NCBI RefSeq assembly: GCF_015354505.1
Contig: NZ_JACAFP010000004.1
Coordinates: 165,497 to 229,496, forward strand
Direction of reading: 5' to 3'
From: Microbacterium sp. UFMG61
GTDB taxonomy: Bacteria > Actinomycetota > Actinomycetes > Actinomycetales > Microbacteriaceae
DNA: 64,000 nucleotides
How positions within the stretch are numbered: the stretch's first letter is position 1; each line of letters starts with the position of its first letter. The notes below the pieces were generated by a model that was not told the DNA's origin, made no database searches, and saw nothing but the letters and a program-made list of their open reading frames with translations. A program made the position numbers and the translations under genes. Below, in pieces: positions 18,969-29,806 of this stretch.

Positions 18969-19000
18969 GCGAGGCGACCCCTTGACAGGGATCGCCTCGC
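18969..19000 (-). terminator. Terminator downstream of whiA
   Basis: A 9-bp perfect stem (18969-18977 with 18992-19000) extended inward by CCC/GGG after a mismatch. It lies 17 bases after the whiA stop. Confidence 0.75.
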
Positions 19001-19017
19001 TGATGTCCGTGAACGTC

Positions 19018-19995
19018 TCAGACGTCGAGTCCGGCCGGGACCGCGGCCTCCGTGCCGGGGATGCCCTCCTGCTGCGCGCGCTTGTCGGCCATCGCCAGGA
19101 GGCGACGGATGCGGCCGGCGACGGCGTCCTTCGTCATCGGCGGGTCGGCGTGGTGGCCCAGCTCGTCGAGGCTGGCGTCGCGATGAGCGAGACGCAGCTC
19201 GCCTGCGACCTTGAGGTGGTCGGGCACGTCGTCCGCGAGGATCTCGAGAGCCCGCTCGACCCGGGCGCACGCGGCGACCGCGGCCTGCGCCGAACGGCGG
19301 AGGTTGGCATCGTCGAAGTTGACCAGGCGGTTGACTCCCGCGCGCACCTCGCGGCGCTGACGCATCTCCTCCCACGCCACAGCCGTCTTCTGGGCGCCCA
19401 TCTCGCTGAGGATCGTGCGGATGGCCTCACCCTCGCGCACGACGACGCGCGGCATGCCGCGCACCTCGCGGGCCTTCGCAGCGACGCCCAGTCGATGCGC
19501 GGCACCGACGAGGGCCATCGCTGCTTCCGACGACGGGCACGACACCTCGAGCATGGCCGAGCGGCCGGGCTCGCTGAGAGTGCCGGCGGCGAGGAACGCC
19601 CCTCGCCACAGACCGGCGATCTCGGCTCGCGAGCCGGTCGTGAGGCGGTTGGGAAGGCCGCGAACGGGGCGGCGGCGCTGGTCGAGCAGCCCGGTCTGAC
19701 GAGCGAGGGTCTCGCCTGCCGCGATCACTCGGACAGCCCATCGCGCGCCGTCGTTCGCGGTGCTCGACTGCACCTGGGCGATCTCCGGGCGGACGCCGTA
19801 GATCTCGGCCAGATCGCGGGCGACGCGCTGAGCGAGCACCTCGGCATCCACCTCGGCCTCGACGGCGACCCGCCCGGCGATCGAGTGCAGCCCACCGGCG
19901 AACCGGAGGATCGATGTGACCTCCGCGACGCGCACCGTGGGGGGTGCATTGCGGATGCTGACCAGCTCAGCCTTGACGTCGGTGGTTAGTGCCAC
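19018..19995 (-). CDS. whiA: DNA-binding protein WhiA
   Basis: WhiA controls sporulation in Streptomyces and is thought to influence cell division in other Gram-positives. The 325-residue product has the degenerate LAGLIDADG homing-endonuclease-like N-terminal region ([22 protein letters not shown]) and a C-terminal helix-turn-helix ([29 protein letters not shown]). It starts with GTG at 19995, with AGGAG upstream. It follows rapZ by 68 bases; the yvcK gene often found between them is missing here. Confidence 0.95.
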   Translation of the reverse strand: MALTTDVKAELVSIRNAPPTVRVAEVTSILRFAGGLHSIAGRVAVEAEVDAEVLAQRVARDLAEIYGVRPEIAQVQSSTANDGARWAVRVIAAGETLARQTGLLDQRRRPVRGLPNRLTTGSRAEIAGLWRGAFLAAGTLSEPGRSAMLEVSCPSSEAAMALVGAAHRLGVAAKAREVRGMPRVVVREGEAIRTILSEMGAQKTAVAWEEMRQRREVRAGVNRLVNFDDANLRRSAQAAVAACARVERALEILADDVPDHLKVAGELRLAHRDASLDELGHHADPPMTKDAVAGRIRRLLAMADKRAQQEGIPGTEAAVPAGLDV

Positions 19996-20063
19996 GACAC
20001 TCCTCTACGCTCACGCGCCGGATCGCGACGCAAACCTCCAGCTTACTCGGCCCAAGGCGGTTC

Positions 20064-20936
20064 CTACTCCCGGCCGAGGTCCCGGTGCCGCACGTTGACG
20101 GCCACTCCGGGCACCGCCGCGAGGCGCCGAGCGAGCTCCTCGGCCATCGCGACGGAGCGATGCTTGCCCCCCGTGCACCCGATCGCGACGGTCGAATGGC
20201 TCTTGTTCTCTCGCTGATATCCCTCGAGCACGGGCGTCAGGGCGGCCGCGTAGGCATCGAGGAACTCTGCGGCGCCTTCGCGAGAGAGCACGTAGTCGCG
20301 CACGGGCTCGTCCTGGCCGGTGAGACCGCGCAGTTCCTCGTTCCAGAAGGGGTTCGGGAGGAATCGCATGTCCGCCACGAGGTCGACGTCGGTCGGGAGT
20401 CCGTACTTGAACCCGAAGCTCATCAGAGTCACGCGGTGACGGGCCGCCCCCTCTTCGGAGAACAGCTCGGACACCTGGGTGGCGAGCTGATGGATGTTGA
20501 GCGACGAGGTGTCGATCACGAGGTCGGCCGCTTCGCGGATCGGAGCGAGTTTGGCGCGCTCGGTGCGGATGCCGTCGAGCAGCGTTCCGTCGCCCTGCAG
20601 CGGCTGCGGACGACGCACGGCCTCGAAACGACGGACGAGCACGTCATCGGAGGCGTCGAGGAAGAGGATCCGGATCGACCCTCGAGAGCGCAGGGCGCGT
20701 GTCACGCCGGGAAAATCGTCGAAGAGATTGCGCCCACGGACGTCGACCACCGCAGCGATCTTCGGCAGCGAGGTGCCACCCATGTCGGTGAGGTCGAGGA
20801 GCGGACGGAGGATCTGGGGCGGAAGGTTGTCGACGACATACCACCCGAGGTCCTCGAGTGCGTTGGCGGCAGTCGTGCGTCCTGCACCCGACATGCCCGT
20901 GACGATGAGGAACTCGCCTTTATCGCCGTCCGCCAT
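20064..20936 (-). CDS. rapZ: RNase adapter / nucleotide-binding protein RapZ
   Basis: A 290-residue RapZ (YvcJ) protein with Walker [10 protein letters not shown] near residue 15 and the C-terminal signature [12 protein letters not shown]. In E. coli RapZ senses glucosamine 6-phosphate and guides RNase E to a small RNA; in actinobacteria the role is unclear. The start at 20936 (MADGDKGEF) is preferred because GAAGGAG lies 7 bases upstream; an in-frame start 30 bases earlier would overlap that site. It lies between uvrC and whiA as in many Gram-positives. Confidence 0.93.
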   Translation of the reverse strand: MADGDKGEFLIVTGMSGAGRTTAANALEDLGWYVVDNLPPQILRPLLDLTDMGGTSLPKIAAVVDVRGRNLFDDFPGVTRALRSRGSIRILFLDASDDVLVRRFEAVRRPQPLQGDGTLLDGIRTERAKLAPIREAADLVIDTSSLNIHQLATQVSELFSEEGAARHRVTLMSFGFKYGLPTDVDLVADMRFLPNPFWNEELRGLTGQDEPVRDYVLSREGAAEFLDAYAAALTPVLEGYQRENKSHSTVAIGCTGGKHRSVAMAEELARRLAAVPGVAVNVRHRDLGRE

Positions 20937-20982
20937 GGTTGACTCCTTCTCCCCCGCTGACGTCAAGCCTATCGACTGCGCG

Positions 20983-22884
20983 CTACCGCGTGGACAGATG
21001 CGAGTGGATGTTCCGTGCGAGCACGGGGCCGATGCCCTGCACCTCTTCGATCTCCGCCGGAGCCGCCGACTTGAGCGCGGTCACTGATCCGAAATGCTTG
21101 AGAAGCACCTTGATGCGCGAGGCGCCGAGTCCGGGAACCTCCGCGAGGACCGTGGTGATATCTCCCTTTCGCCGCTTCCGCTGGTGGGTGATGGCGAATC
21201 GGTGGGCCTCGTCGCGCAGGCGCTGCAGGAGGTAGAGGGACTCGCTCGTGCGCGGCAGGATCACCGGGAAGTCCTCCCCCGGCAGCCAGATCTCCTCGAG
21301 TCGCTTCGCGATACCGCACACCGCGATCTCGCTGTGTCCCGCATCGCGGAGCGCCCGCGCCGCGGCTTCGACCTGCGGCTGGCCACCGTCGACGAGCAGC
21401 AGCTGAGGCGGATACGCGAAACGCGGCTTGCGTTTGACCTCGGTCACGACCCCCTCAGCGAGGGCGTCCTCGGCGGCCTGCTCCTGCGGATCCTGCTCCT
21501 CGGGGCGATCGAGATACGCCAGACGACGCCGCAGCACCTGGTACATCGAATCCGTGTCGTCTGTCGTCTCTGGGATGTTGAACGACCGGTACTGGTCTTT
21601 CCTCGGCAGCCCGTCTTCGAACACCACCATCGATGCGACGACGTTCGTGCCGCTGAGGTGCGAGATGTCGAAGCACTCGATGCGCAGGGGTGCTTCGGTC
21701 ATACCCAGAGCCTCCTGCAGGTCGGTGAGCGCCTGGGTGCGCGCGACGTAGTCGCTCGTACGACGGGTCTTGTACCGGATCAGGGCCTGCTGGGCGTTGA
21801 GAGTGGCGGTGCGCATGAGATCGGCGCGCTGCCCGCGCTGAGCGACCGCGATCTCGACCTTCTTGCCCCGTCGCTCCCGCAACCACTCCTCGAGCTCGGC
21901 AGCATCGTCCGGCATCGTCGGCACGATGATGCGACGGGGCACATCCTGCGCGTCACCGTACGCGCGCTGGAGCACCTGATCGACGAGGTCGGCCGACGAG
22001 ATGTCGATCTCCTTCTCGATCGTCATCGCACGGACACCGCGCACGCGTCCGCCTCGGATCACGAAGTGCTGCACGGCGGCCGCGAGCTCGTCTTCTGCGA
22101 TGCCGAACAGATCGGCGTCCTCGTCGCTCGCCAGCACCAGGGCGCTCTTGCCGAGCACGGCTTCGATCGCGGAGAGCTTGTCGCGGTACTTGGCCGCCGC
22201 TTCGTAGTCCATCGCCGCCGAGGCCGCGAGCATCCGCTTGGTCAGCTCTCGCGTGAACCGTTCGTCTCCACCGGCCATGAATGCGACGAAGTCGTCGACC
22301 ATGGCACGGTGCTCTTCGATCGTCACGGTCATGGAGCACGGGCCGCCGCACTTGCCTATCTGTCCGGGGAAGCAGGGCCTCCCGGTCTGCATGGCTCGCT
22401 TGTAGCTCGAATCGCTGCACGTGCGGATCGGGAACGCCTTGACCATCAGATCGATCGTCTCGTGCACCGCCCAGACCTTGGGGTACGGGCCGAAGTATCG
22501 TGCGCCGGGGATCTTGCGGTTCCTGGTGACGATCACCCTGGGCGCTTCGTCACCGAGGGTGACCGCCATGAACGGGTATGACTTGTCGTCTTTATATCGG
22601 ACGTTGAAGGGCGGATCGAACTCCTTGATCCACATGTACTCCAGTTGCAGCGAGTCGACGTCCGTCGGCACGACCGTCCACTCGACCGACGAAGCCGTCG
22701 TCACCATCCGACGAGTGCGCTCGTGCAGGGTGCGCAGAGGAGCGAAGTAGTTCGACAGTCGCTGCCGAAGGTTCTTCGCCTTCCCCACGTAGAGCACACG
22801 CCCATCGGCGTCCCGGAACCGATACACGCCGGGGTTGGTGGGAATCTCACCCGCCCTCGGCTTGTAGTGGAGCACGTCGGCCAT
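20983..22884 (-). CDS. uvrC: UvrABC excinuclease subunit C
   Basis: UvrC makes the dual incision in nucleotide excision repair. The 633-residue product has the N-terminal GIY-YIG nuclease domain (NPGVYRFRD...[13 protein letters not shown]), a central cysteine cluster and UVR region, the RNase H-like C-terminal nuclease ([23 protein letters not shown]) and tandem helix-hairpin-helix motifs at the end. Its ATG shares a base with the uvrA stop (TGATG). Confidence 0.97.
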   Translation of the reverse strand: MADVLHYKPRAGEIPTNPGVYRFRDADGRVLYVGKAKNLRQRLSNYFAPLRTLHERTRRMVTTASSVEWTVVPTDVDSLQLEYMWIKEFDPPFNVRYKDDKSYPFMAVTLGDEAPRVIVTRNRKIPGARYFGPYPKVWAVHETIDLMVKAFPIRTCSDSSYKRAMQTGRPCFPGQIGKCGGPCSMTVTIEEHRAMVDDFVAFMAGGDERFTRELTKRMLAASAAMDYEAAAKYRDKLSAIEAVLGKSALVLASDEDADLFGIAEDELAAAVQHFVIRGGRVRGVRAMTIEKEIDISSADLVDQVLQRAYGDAQDVPRRIIVPTMPDDAAELEEWLRERRGKKVEIAVAQRGQRADLMRTATLNAQQALIRYKTRRTSDYVARTQALTDLQEALGMTEAPLRIECFDISHLSGTNVVASMVVFEDGLPRKDQYRSFNIPETTDDTDSMYQVLRRRLAYLDRPEEQDPQEQAAEDALAEGVVTEVKRKPRFAYPPQLLLVDGGQPQVEAAARALRDAGHSEIAVCGIAKRLEEIWLPGEDFPVILPRTSESLYLLQRLRDEAHRFAITHQRKRRKGDITTVLAEVPGLGASRIKVLLKHFGSVTALKSAAPAEIEEVQGIGPVLARNIHSHLSTR

Positions 22885-25772
22885 CAGCTGGCCTTCCGCG
22901 CGGAGCGCCCCTCATCCAGGATCTCGGCGAGGAACTGCCCGGTATGGCTCTCCTGCACTCGGGCGATCTGCTCGGGTGTTCCGGTGGCGAGGATCTCGCC
23001 ACCGCCCGATCCACCCTCGGGGCCGAGGTCGATCACCCAGTCCGCCGACTTGATCACATCGAGGTTGTGCTCGATCACGATGACCGTGTTCCCCTTGTCG
23101 ACGAGGCCGTTCAAGACCTCGAGCAGCTTGCGCACGTCTTCGAAATGCAGACCCGTGGTCGGTTCGTCGAGCACGTAGATGCTGCGGCCGTTGCTGCGCC
23201 GCTGGAGCTCGGTCGCGAGCTTGACGCGCTGCGCCTCTCCGCCGGACAGGGTCGTCGCCGACTGACCGAGGCGCACGTATCCGAGACCCACGTCGACCAG
23301 CGTCTTCATGTACCGGTGGATCGCCTGAATCGGCTCGAAGAACTCTGCCGCCTCGGCGATCGGCATCTCGAGGACCTCGGCGATGTTCTTGCCCTTGTAG
23401 TGCACGGCGAGCGTGTCGCGGTTGTAGCGCTTGCCGTGGCAGACCTCGCAGTCGACGTACACGTCGGGGAGGAAGTTCATCTCGATCTTGATCGTGCCGT
23501 CGCCCGAGCAGGCGTCGCAGCGCCCGCCCTTGACGTTGAAGCTGAATCGGCCGGGCTGGTAGCCGCGCACCTTCGCCTCGGGGGTCTCGCTGAACAGCGA
23601 GCGGATCCTGTCGAAGACTCCGGTGTACGTCGCCGGGTTCGACCGCGGCGTGCGACCGATCGGCGCCTGGTCGACATGCACGACCTTGTCGAGGTTGTCG
23701 AGTCCCGAGACGCGCGTGTGCTTGCCGGGAACGGTGCGCGCTCCGTTGAGCCGCGAGGCGAGCACCTGGTACAGGATGTCGTTGACCAGCGAGGACTTGC
23801 CCGATCCGGAGACGCCGGTGACCGCCGTCAGGACTCCGAGCGGGAAGTCGACGCTCACGTTCTTGAGGTTGTTCTCCCGGGCCCCGACGACGCTGATCTT
23901 GCGCTTCTTGTCGAGCTTGCGTCGCGTGGTCGGCGTCGGGATCTCTCGGACTCCCGAGAGGTACTCCCCCGTCATCGAGTCGGGCTCGTCCAGCAGGGCA
24001 GCATACGGCCCCGAGTGCACGACCGCGCCACCGTTCACGCCGGCACCCGGTCCGATGTCGACGACCCAGTCGGCCGCCTCGATCGTCTCTTCGTCGTGCT
24101 CGACGACGATGAGGGTGTTGCCCAGATCACGCAGTTTGAGCAGTGTGTCGATCAGGCGTCGGTTGTCACGCTGGTGGAGCCCGATCGACGGCTCGTCGAG
24201 CACGTACAGGACGCCGGTGAGACCGGAGCCGATCTGCGTTGCCAGGCGGATGCGCTGCGCCTCACCACCCGAGAGCGAGCCGGCGGAGCGGCTGAGGTTG
24301 AGGTACGAGAGCCCGACCTGCAGCAGGAAGTCGAGCCGAAGACGGATCTCGCGGAGCACCTGCGCTGCGATCTTCGCCTCACGGTCGGTGAGAGTCAGCG
24401 TCTCCATGAACTCGCGGGCGTCGACGAGGCTGAGGTGCGAGACCTCGGCGATCGAGTGCCCGTGCACCTGCACCGCGAGCACCTCAGGCTTCAACCTGTT
24501 GCCGTCGCACACCGGGCACGGCACCTCGCGGAGGTATTCGCCCCAGCGCGCGCGCTGCGTGTCGGACTCGGCCTGCGCGTACTGGCGCTCGATGTACGGC
24601 ACCACGCCCTCGAATCCCGAGGCGTAGCGCATCTCGCGGCCGTATCGGTTCTTGAACTTGACCGTGACCTTGTAGTTGTCGCCGCGAAGGATCGCATCCT
24701 GTACATCGACCCGCAGATCCTGCCACGGGGTGTCGAGCGAGAAGTTGAGGTCAGCAGCCAGGCCCTCGAGCAGTCGCTCGTAATACTGGAAGAGCCCCTT
24801 GCCCTGGGTGGTCCACGGGATGATCGCGCCTTCGCGGATCGAGAGCTCCTCGTCGCCGAGCATCAGGTCGACGTCCACCGACATGCGGGTACCGAGGCCC
24901 GAGCACGCAGGACACGCACCGAAGGGCGCGTTGAACGAGAAGGTGCGCGGCTCGATCTCGGTGAGGGTGAGCGCGTGGCCGTTGGGGCAGGCGAGCTTCT
25001 CGGAGAACGACTGCCAGGCGTCATCGCCCTCTTCATCGACGAAGTTCACCTGCACGACGCCACCGGCGAGGCCCAGCGCGGTCTCGACCGAGTCCGTGAC
25101 ACGGCCGAGGATGTCGTCGGCGGTCACGAGGCGATCGACGACGACCGCGATGTCGTGCTTGTAGCTCTTCTTGAGTGTGGGAGGCTCGGCGAGCTGGATC
25201 AGGTCGCCGTCGACGATGGCACGCGAGTATCCCTTGGCGCCGAGCTCACGGAACAGGTCGACGAACTCGCCCTTCTTCTGCGAGACGATCGGCGCGACGA
25301 TCTGATATCGGGTGCGCTCGGGCAAGCCCATGAGCTGGTCGGCGATCTGCTGCACGGTCTGCCGCTGGATGCGCTCACCGCACTCGGGGCAGTGCGGGAT
25401 GCCGATCCTCGCCCAGAGGAGTCGCATGTAGTCGTAGATCTCGGTGATCGTGCCGACGGTCGACCGCGGATTGCGGTTGGTCGACTTCTGGTCGATCGAC
25501 ACCGCAGGGCTCAGCCCCTCGATGAAATCGACGTCCGGTCGATCGACCTGGCCCAGGAACTGCCGCGCATACGCGCTCAGCGATTCGACATAACGACGCT
25601 GCCCCTCGGCGAAGATCGTGTCGAACGCGAGGCTGGACTTTCCGGAACCGGACAGGCCGGTGAACACGACGAGCGAGTCGCGTGGGATGTCGATGTCGAC
25701 GTTCTTGAGATTGTGCACGCGGGCACCGCGAACACTGAGTTTTCCTGGGGTTGCAACCGGGACGATAGGCAC
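22884..25772 (-). CDS. uvrA: UvrABC excinuclease ATPase subunit A
   Basis: UvrA recognises DNA damage and loads UvrB. The 962-residue protein has two ABC ATPase modules (Walker [10 protein letters not shown] near residue 40 and GVSGSGKSS near 650), signature motifs LSGGEAQR in each, and zinc modules with paired CxxC motifs ([29 protein letters not shown]). It starts with GTG at 25772. A TAGACT hexamer six bases upstream of this GTG suggests a leaderless mRNA. It heads a uvrA-uvrC(-rapZ-whiA) unit. Confidence 0.97.
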   Translation of the reverse strand: MPIVPVATPGKLSVRGARVHNLKNVDIDIPRDSLVVFTGLSGSGKSSLAFDTIFAEGQRRYVESLSAYARQFLGQVDRPDVDFIEGLSPAVSIDQKSTNRNPRSTVGTITEIYDYMRLLWARIGIPHCPECGERIQRQTVQQIADQLMGLPERTRYQIVAPIVSQKKGEFVDLFRELGAKGYSRAIVDGDLIQLAEPPTLKKSYKHDIAVVVDRLVTADDILGRVTDSVETALGLAGGVVQVNFVDEEGDDAWQSFSEKLACPNGHALTLTEIEPRTFSFNAPFGACPACSGLGTRMSVDVDLMLGDEELSIREGAIIPWTTQGKGLFQYYERLLEGLAADLNFSLDTPWQDLRVDVQDAILRGDNYKVTVKFKNRYGREMRYASGFEGVVPYIERQYAQAESDTQRARWGEYLREVPCPVCDGNRLKPEVLAVQVHGHSIAEVSHLSLVDAREFMETLTLTDREAKIAAQVLREIRLRLDFLLQVGLSYLNLSRSAGSLSGGEAQRIRLATQIGSGLTGVLYVLDEPSIGLHQRDNRRLIDTLLKLRDLGNTLIVVEHDEETIEAADWVVDIGPGAGVNGGAVVHSGPYAALLDEPDSMTGEYLSGVREIPTPTTRRKLDKKRKISVVGARENNLKNVSVDFPLGVLTAVTGVSGSGKSSLVNDILYQVLASRLNGARTVPGKHTRVSGLDNLDKVVHVDQAPIGRTPRSNPATYTGVFDRIRSLFSETPEAKVRGYQPGRFSFNVKGGRCDACSGDGTIKIEMNFLPDVYVDCEVCHGKRYNRDTLAVHYKGKNIAEVLEMPIAEAAEFFEPIQAIHRYMKTLVDVGLGYVRLGQSATTLSGGEAQRVKLATELQRRSNGRSIYVLDEPTTGLHFEDVRKLLEVLNGLVDKGNTVIVIEHNLDVIKSADWVIDLGPEGGSGGGEILATGTPEQIARVQESHTGQFLAEILDEGRSARKAS

Positions 25773-25778
25773 CGACCA

Positions 25779-25784
25779 AGTCTA
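25779..25784 (-). promoter_or_regulatory. -10-like TAGACT, probable leaderless uvrA start
   Basis: On the minus strand TAGACT is followed by six bases and the GTG start of uvrA. No Shine-Dalgarno is present. No LexA-type operator was found next to it. Confidence 0.5.
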
Positions 25785-25792
25785 CGAGGGGC

Positions 25793-25811
25793 CACGGACA
25801 TTGGCTCCGTG
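25793..25811 (-). terminator. Possible terminator of MoxR cluster
   Basis: A 6-bp stem (25793-25798 with 25806-25811) with partial GGCC/GGCC extension, downstream of the last gene of the MoxR/DUF58 cluster and overlapping the uvrA promoter region. Weak. Confidence 0.35.
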
Positions 25812-25836
25812 AGGCCTCACAGGAAGAGGCCGATGG

Positions 25837-26352
25837 TCATCGAGCGCCGCGGTGAGACCCGCTGATCAACACCGCCGCTGCCGCCGCGACGGCGACGGCA
25901 GCCGCGACCACCGCCCAGGGGGTCGCACCCGCCGCTCCCGCTGTGACGAGAAGAGCGGCGACGGTCACCGGCTGAGCGATCGTCTGCACGGCCACCAGCC
26001 GTACTCCACTCCGACGCAGGGCTGCGAGCACGACGCGCGATCCGCGCGGTACGACCAGGGTGAGTGATGTGAGCACGTGGATGAGGTGCACGATGAGAAC
26101 GGCGAGCATCGCGCGACCGAGATCGGGCTCCGAGACGAGCATCCCGATCACGATGCACGCGATCGCCCCCCACCCGCCGAACGTGGGGGGAAGCGCGGCG
26201 CCGAGGAGCGCGAGGACCACGGCCGCCCATTGCCATCCGACCAGCGGGCACAGGACGAACGCGCCCGTGGCCGCGACCGCCACGAGCGCGAGGCGCAGGA
26301 CCAGCCACGACACCGCTGGTGCCGTCTCGAGAGAATCGTTGCGCACTCTCAC
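25837..26352 (-). CDS. Membrane protein of unknown function in MoxR cluster
   Basis: A 171-residue hydrophobic protein with about five predicted transmembrane segments (for example LVLRLALVAVAATGAFVL, AAVVLALLGAALPPTF, and a very Ala/Val-rich C-terminal helix). No enzymatic motif is visible. Its start overlaps the DUF58 gene stop by 4 bases, so it is the last member of the five-gene operon. Low complexity makes family assignment unreliable. Confidence 0.7.
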   Translation of the reverse strand: MRVRNDSLETAPAVSWLVLRLALVAVAATGAFVLCPLVGWQWAAVVLALLGAALPPTFGGWGAIACIVIGMLVSEPDLGRAMLAVLIVHLIHVLTSLTLVVPRGSRVVLAALRRSGVRLVAVQTIAQPVTVAALLVTAGAAGATPWAVVAAAVAVAAAAAVLISGSHRGAR

Positions 26353-27608
26353 CGCCGGGCTCCCGCGATGCTCGCGAGCGCGGCGGCCGGGTCCTCAGCC
26401 CAGGTCACCACATCGACACCGGCTCCCTCGAGATCGGCGAAGACGTTCTCCCTCTCCGCCAGCACGGTGCGCAGACCGATCGTCTGCGTACGGGTCAGAC
26501 GCGCACGGTCGAGGCGGGGCAGCACATCGACGGCGACCACGCGATGGCCGCTCGCACGCCAGAGGAGGGCGGTCTGTGCGGCCGCCCCCTCGAAGAAGGA
26601 CGACAGCACGAAGACGACGGACCCATGCGGCACGTGGGGAGTCCTTCGGAACGACGCATCCTCACGCGCCTGCCCTGTCGCTGCTATCGCCGCCTCCACC
26701 CGCGCGAGGTGGCGCGAACCGCCACCGCTGCGCAGCGAGCGACCGCCGTTGACGAGGACATGCAGCGCGACGCGGTCGCCGTCGGCGATCGTCTCGGCGG
26801 CGATCGATCGAGCCGCCTGACGGGCGTGATCGAGAGAGGTCACGCCGCTTCGCTCGTCGTCGCCGCTCCCCCACAGGGAGACGACCTCGCCGAGATCCTC
26901 CGAAGTGTCGATGGCGATCACGACAGATGCGTCGCTCAGCGTATGGGTGCGACGCACGAGGAGGTCACCTGGCCGCCGAGCCAGCCTCGCGGTGGCCCGC
27001 CAGTCGACCCGCCTCAACTCATCTCCCGGCGCGAAGGCATGGATGTCGCGGAAATCCCCGCCTTGTCCTGGCCTGCGGCCCTCGTGAGTGCCGTGCAGAC
27101 CGGTGAGTCGCCTCGGGAGCGGCACGTCGTCGATGCGGACGAGCGCGGGCGCCACCTGCCGAGAGCTGGTCACGGTCGGCGAAGCGACGCCGAGCACTGC
27201 GCCGTCGAATGCGAGCGCCCGGGTGGACAGCTGCACGGGCACACCCGGACCGGAGTGCAGCACGCGGCTGCGGGCGACGATCGGGCGCCCGCCGCCCGGC
27301 ACGAACACGCGGCGGGTCCGGCGCTCCGACTGGACGATGAGCACCTCGACGGCATCCGCATCGCTCTCGACGGCGATCGACGTGCGCAGTTCGCCGTCGG
27401 CGGCGGGCAGCGCGTCGACGATCACCCGGGCCTCGATCCCTCCGGCTCGCCTCGACAGGGCGAACGCACTCCAGAGAGCGGGCGGTACTCCCATCGCGAC
27501 GATGTCCGGGCGGGAGAACAGAAGACCGAGCACCGCGAGGAGCACGGCCCCGCCGATCGCCACCGCCAGCGCCGGACTCCACCGACCGTCCGTGGTCCGC
27601 GTCGTCAT
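26349..27608 (-). CDS. DUF58 domain-containing protein
   Basis: A 419-residue protein with two N-terminal transmembrane segments (about residues 12-50) and a DUF58 region whose signature GGDFRDIHAFAPGDELRRVDWRATAR lies near residues 198-225. The C-terminal half is a von Willebrand A-like fold, with VVIAIDTSE close to a MIDAS start. DUF58 proteins usually pair with MoxR ATPases, where they may act in envelope protein assembly or metal insertion. It overlaps the MoxR gene by 4 bases. Confidence 0.88.
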   Translation of the reverse strand: MTTRTTDGRWSPALAVAIGGAVLLAVLGLLFSRPDIVAMGVPPALWSAFALSRRAGGIEARVIVDALPAADGELRTSIAVESDADAVEVLIVQSERRTRRVFVPGGGRPIVARSRVLHSGPGVPVQLSTRALAFDGAVLGVASPTVTSSRQVAPALVRIDDVPLPRRLTGLHGTHEGRRPGQGGDFRDIHAFAPGDELRRVDWRATARLARRPGDLLVRRTHTLSDASVVIAIDTSEDLGEVVSLWGSGDDERSGVTSLDHARQAARSIAAETIADGDRVALHVLVNGGRSLRSGGGSRHLARVEAAIAATGQAREDASFRRTPHVPHGSVVFVLSSFFEGAAAQTALLWRASGHRVVAVDVLPRLDRARLTRTQTIGLRTVLAERENVFADLEGAGVDVVTWAEDPAAALASIAGARR

Positions 27609-28570
27609 CCGAGCGCTCGGACCGTCGGAGGCACCGCGACTTGGCCCACGACCGATCGCACCACGTCCGCTGCCGATGCCCCCTGCGACCAGGCCTGCGG
27701 AGTGAGTGTGAGACGGTGCGCCAGAACCGGCACGGCGATGCGTTTGATGTCGTCGGGACGCACGAAGTCGCGGCCGTCGAGCGCCGCCAGCGCCCGCCCC
27801 AGCAGCACGAGGCCGAGCGAGCCGCGCGGCGAGGCCCCGACCTCGACCTGCGGTGCCGAGCGCGTCGCGCGCGCGACCTCGACGCAGTATCGCGTGATGT
27901 CCTGATCCACATGGATCGCCTCCACCGCCGTCTGGAGCTGCACGAGACGGGCGGCGTCGATGACGGGTGGAACATGCGTGGCCTCCTCCCGTCGCAGGAC
28001 GCGGTTCTGCAGGATCCGTGCCTCCCCCTCCACCTCGGGGTAGCCGATCGAGAGGCGGACCATGAATCTGTCGAGCTGCGCCTCCGGGAGCGCATAGGTG
28101 CCCTCGTACTCGATCGGATTCGACGTCGCGATCACATGGAACGGCGCGGGCAGCGCGAAGCTGTTCCCTTCCACCGTGACCTGGCGCTCGGCCATCGCCT
28201 CGAGCATCGCCGACTGCGTCTTCGGAGTGGTGCGATTGATCTCATCGGCGAGAAGCAGTCCGGTGAAGATCGGCCCGGGGCGGAAGACGAACTCGCCGGA
28301 ATCCGGTGAATACACGTAGGAACCCGTCACATCGCCCGGCAACATGTCGGGGGTGCACTGGAGCCGCCGGAACGACAGCCCCAGAGCGGAGGCGAGACTC
28401 CTGGCCGCAAGAGTCTTCCCCAGACCGGGCACGTCCTCGAACAGGAGGTGCCCGCCGGCCAGGATCGACGCGAGCGCGATCTCGAGTGGGTCGTCCATGC
28501 CGACCACGACGGTACGCACAGCTGTGAGGATCTGCGCTCCGGTGTCGGCGATCTCGGTGGCGGCGGTCAT
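27605..28570 (-). CDS. MoxR-family AAA+ ATPase
   Basis: A 321-residue AAA+ protein of the MoxR type. Walker A EDVPGLGKT is at about residues 46-54, Walker B LLLADEINR near 110, and sensor 1 VIATSNPIEYEGTYALPEAQLDRF near 150-170. MoxR ATPases are chaperone-like and act with VWA or DUF58 partners. I choose ATG at 28570 because AGGAG precedes it and it lies one base from the upstream stop; an in-frame start at 28639 would lie inside the upstream gene. Confidence 0.92.
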   Translation of the reverse strand: MTAATEIADTGAQILTAVRTVVVGMDDPLEIALASILAGGHLLFEDVPGLGKTLAARSLASALGLSFRRLQCTPDMLPGDVTGSYVYSPDSGEFVFRPGPIFTGLLLADEINRTTPKTQSAMLEAMAERQVTVEGNSFALPAPFHVIATSNPIEYEGTYALPEAQLDRFMVRLSIGYPEVEGEARILQNRVLRREEATHVPPVIDAARLVQLQTAVEAIHVDQDITRYCVEVARATRSAPQVEVGASPRGSLGLVLLGRALAALDGRDFVRPDDIKRIAVPVLAHRLTLTPQAWSQGASAADVVRSVVGQVAVPPTVRALG

Positions 28571-28571
28571 G

Positions 28572-29057
28572 TCAGCTCCTTGATCGAGGGGGTGGCGAGG
28601 TGCGATCGGGCGCGAGTCGATCGATCGCGTCGAGCGCATGCTCGATGTCGACGATCGTCGTGCGCGGACCGGTCAGCCGGGCCCACAGGTCGGGCCCGAG
28701 CAGTGCTGCGGCAGCGTCGCGGTGATCGGGGTCGTCCGGATCGACACCCACTCGCTGCAGCCGATGGCGCAGGATCTCTCGCACCCTCTTCGTGATCTGC
28801 TGACCTGCAAGACCCGTGTGCGTGTTCAGCGCCCACGACATCCGTGAGATCTCCGTGGGTCGACGTTTGAGCTCGGCGACGATGTGCGGCGCGTCGGACT
28901 GCGGCTCCTCGGGAAAGGCGAGCTGCGCCAGCAGTGCCACCGCCCCTGCGAGCAGGCTCCAGCCGACGATGAAGGGCTCGGTGAATCCGAAGACGAACAG
29001 TGCGAGCGCGGTGGAGACCGTGGCCCCGACCGCGAGGAGATTTCCGCGCAGCGTCAT
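28572..29057 (-). CDS. Small membrane protein of MoxR cluster
   Basis: A 161-residue protein with two transmembrane segments in the first 50 residues (LLAVGATVSTALALFVFGF and FIVGWSLLAGAVALLAQLAF) and a soluble C-terminal part of about 105 residues containing ALLGPDLWARLTGPRTTIVDIEHALDAID. I do not recognise a named family. ATG at 29057 makes a 4-base ATGA overlap with the upstream gene; a GTG two codons earlier is an alternative. Position suggests a structural partner of the MoxR/DUF58 pair. Confidence 0.72.
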   Translation of the reverse strand: MTLRGNLLAVGATVSTALALFVFGFTEPFIVGWSLLAGAVALLAQLAFPEEPQSDAPHIVAELKRRPTEISRMSWALNTHTGLAGQQITKRVREILRHRLQRVGVDPDDPDHRDAAAALLGPDLWARLTGPRTTIVDIEHALDAIDRLAPDRTSPPPRSRS

Positions 29058-29785
29058 CGCCACGCCCCCTCGATGCGCCGGAGAGCCTGCCTCGCGCTCT
29101 CGCGGTCACGCTCGGAGGCGATGTGCGCACCGAACCGGACCCGCTCATAGAGCACCAGCAACCGGGCGGCCTCGTCGGCGACGCCGGATCGCAGGGTGAT
29201 GATGCGGAGTGCGAACTCCCCTGGCGTCTCGCTCGCGTCGCGCCGGACGCCGGCATCCGCCGCGGTCTCCTCGAGTCCGACCCATGCCGCGACGATGGCG
29301 TCGGAGGGATCAGCTCTGTCATCGATCGATCGCAGAGCGCCGAGGATGCCCCGCTGGATCACCGGGGCGGCCGCATCCGAGTCCGGAGCGGCGTCGATCT
29401 CCCCGAACTCCGAGGCGACGTCGGCGGCATCCCGGCGTCCCAGCGGCCTGTTGCGCCATGCCCGGATGAGCGCCCGCACGATCAGCATGAGGAGGGCGAT
29501 CAGTGCGGCACCCACGAGAACCAGGAGGATGATCCCCAACGTCTGCGCGATCGCGGCTCCGGCGGGGTCGATCTCCACCTCTTCGGGCAGACCGGTCACG
29601 GCAGGGGCGACCGTCGGCACCGGCTCCGCTGTCGCCGGAGCGAACAGCGAGTCGGGGCGGAAGGTCGGCGCCTCCTGCAGACCCGATGCGAGCATCGCGA
29701 CGGCGAAGAGGAAGATGACCGAGCCCACGGTCGCCACCCCGCGGATGCTCGCACGCGCGTGACGTGTCGAGTGAGCGGCCGGCAT
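29054..29785 (-). CDS. DUF4129-like membrane protein
   Basis: A 243-residue protein with an N-terminal membrane segment (about residues 17-36), an extracytoplasmic Pro/Ala-rich stretch, a second transmembrane segment (TLGIILLVLVGAALIALLMLIV, about 80-105) and a cytoplasmic C-terminal domain ending LLVLYERVRFGAHIASERDRESARQALRRI. That ending is typical of DUF4129 proteins found with DUF58, MoxR and transglutaminase genes. It is the first gene of the operon. ATG at 29785 has AGGG upstream and is preferred to a GTG three codons earlier. Confidence 0.78.
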   Translation of the reverse strand: MPAAHSTRHARASIRGVATVGSVIFLFAVAMLASGLQEAPTFRPDSLFAPATAEPVPTVAPAVTGLPEEVEIDPAGAAIAQTLGIILLVLVGAALIALLMLIVRALIRAWRNRPLGRRDAADVASEFGEIDAAPDSDAAAPVIQRGILGALRSIDDRADPSDAIVAAWVGLEETAADAGVRRDASETPGEFALRIITLRSGVADEAARLLVLYERVRFGAHIASERDRESARQALRRIEGAWR

Positions 29786-29806
29786 GCCCCACACCCTATG
29801 CCGCGG

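Noticed and set aside
22944..25865. Very long open frame (over 970 codons) antisense to uvrA
   Set aside because: It mirrors the GC-rich codons of uvrA on the opposite strand; composition is Arg/Asp/Val-rich without any domain. Similar antisense frames lie over ctaD/ctaC (53119-56151), metY/acs and qcrB. All are codon-bias shadows.
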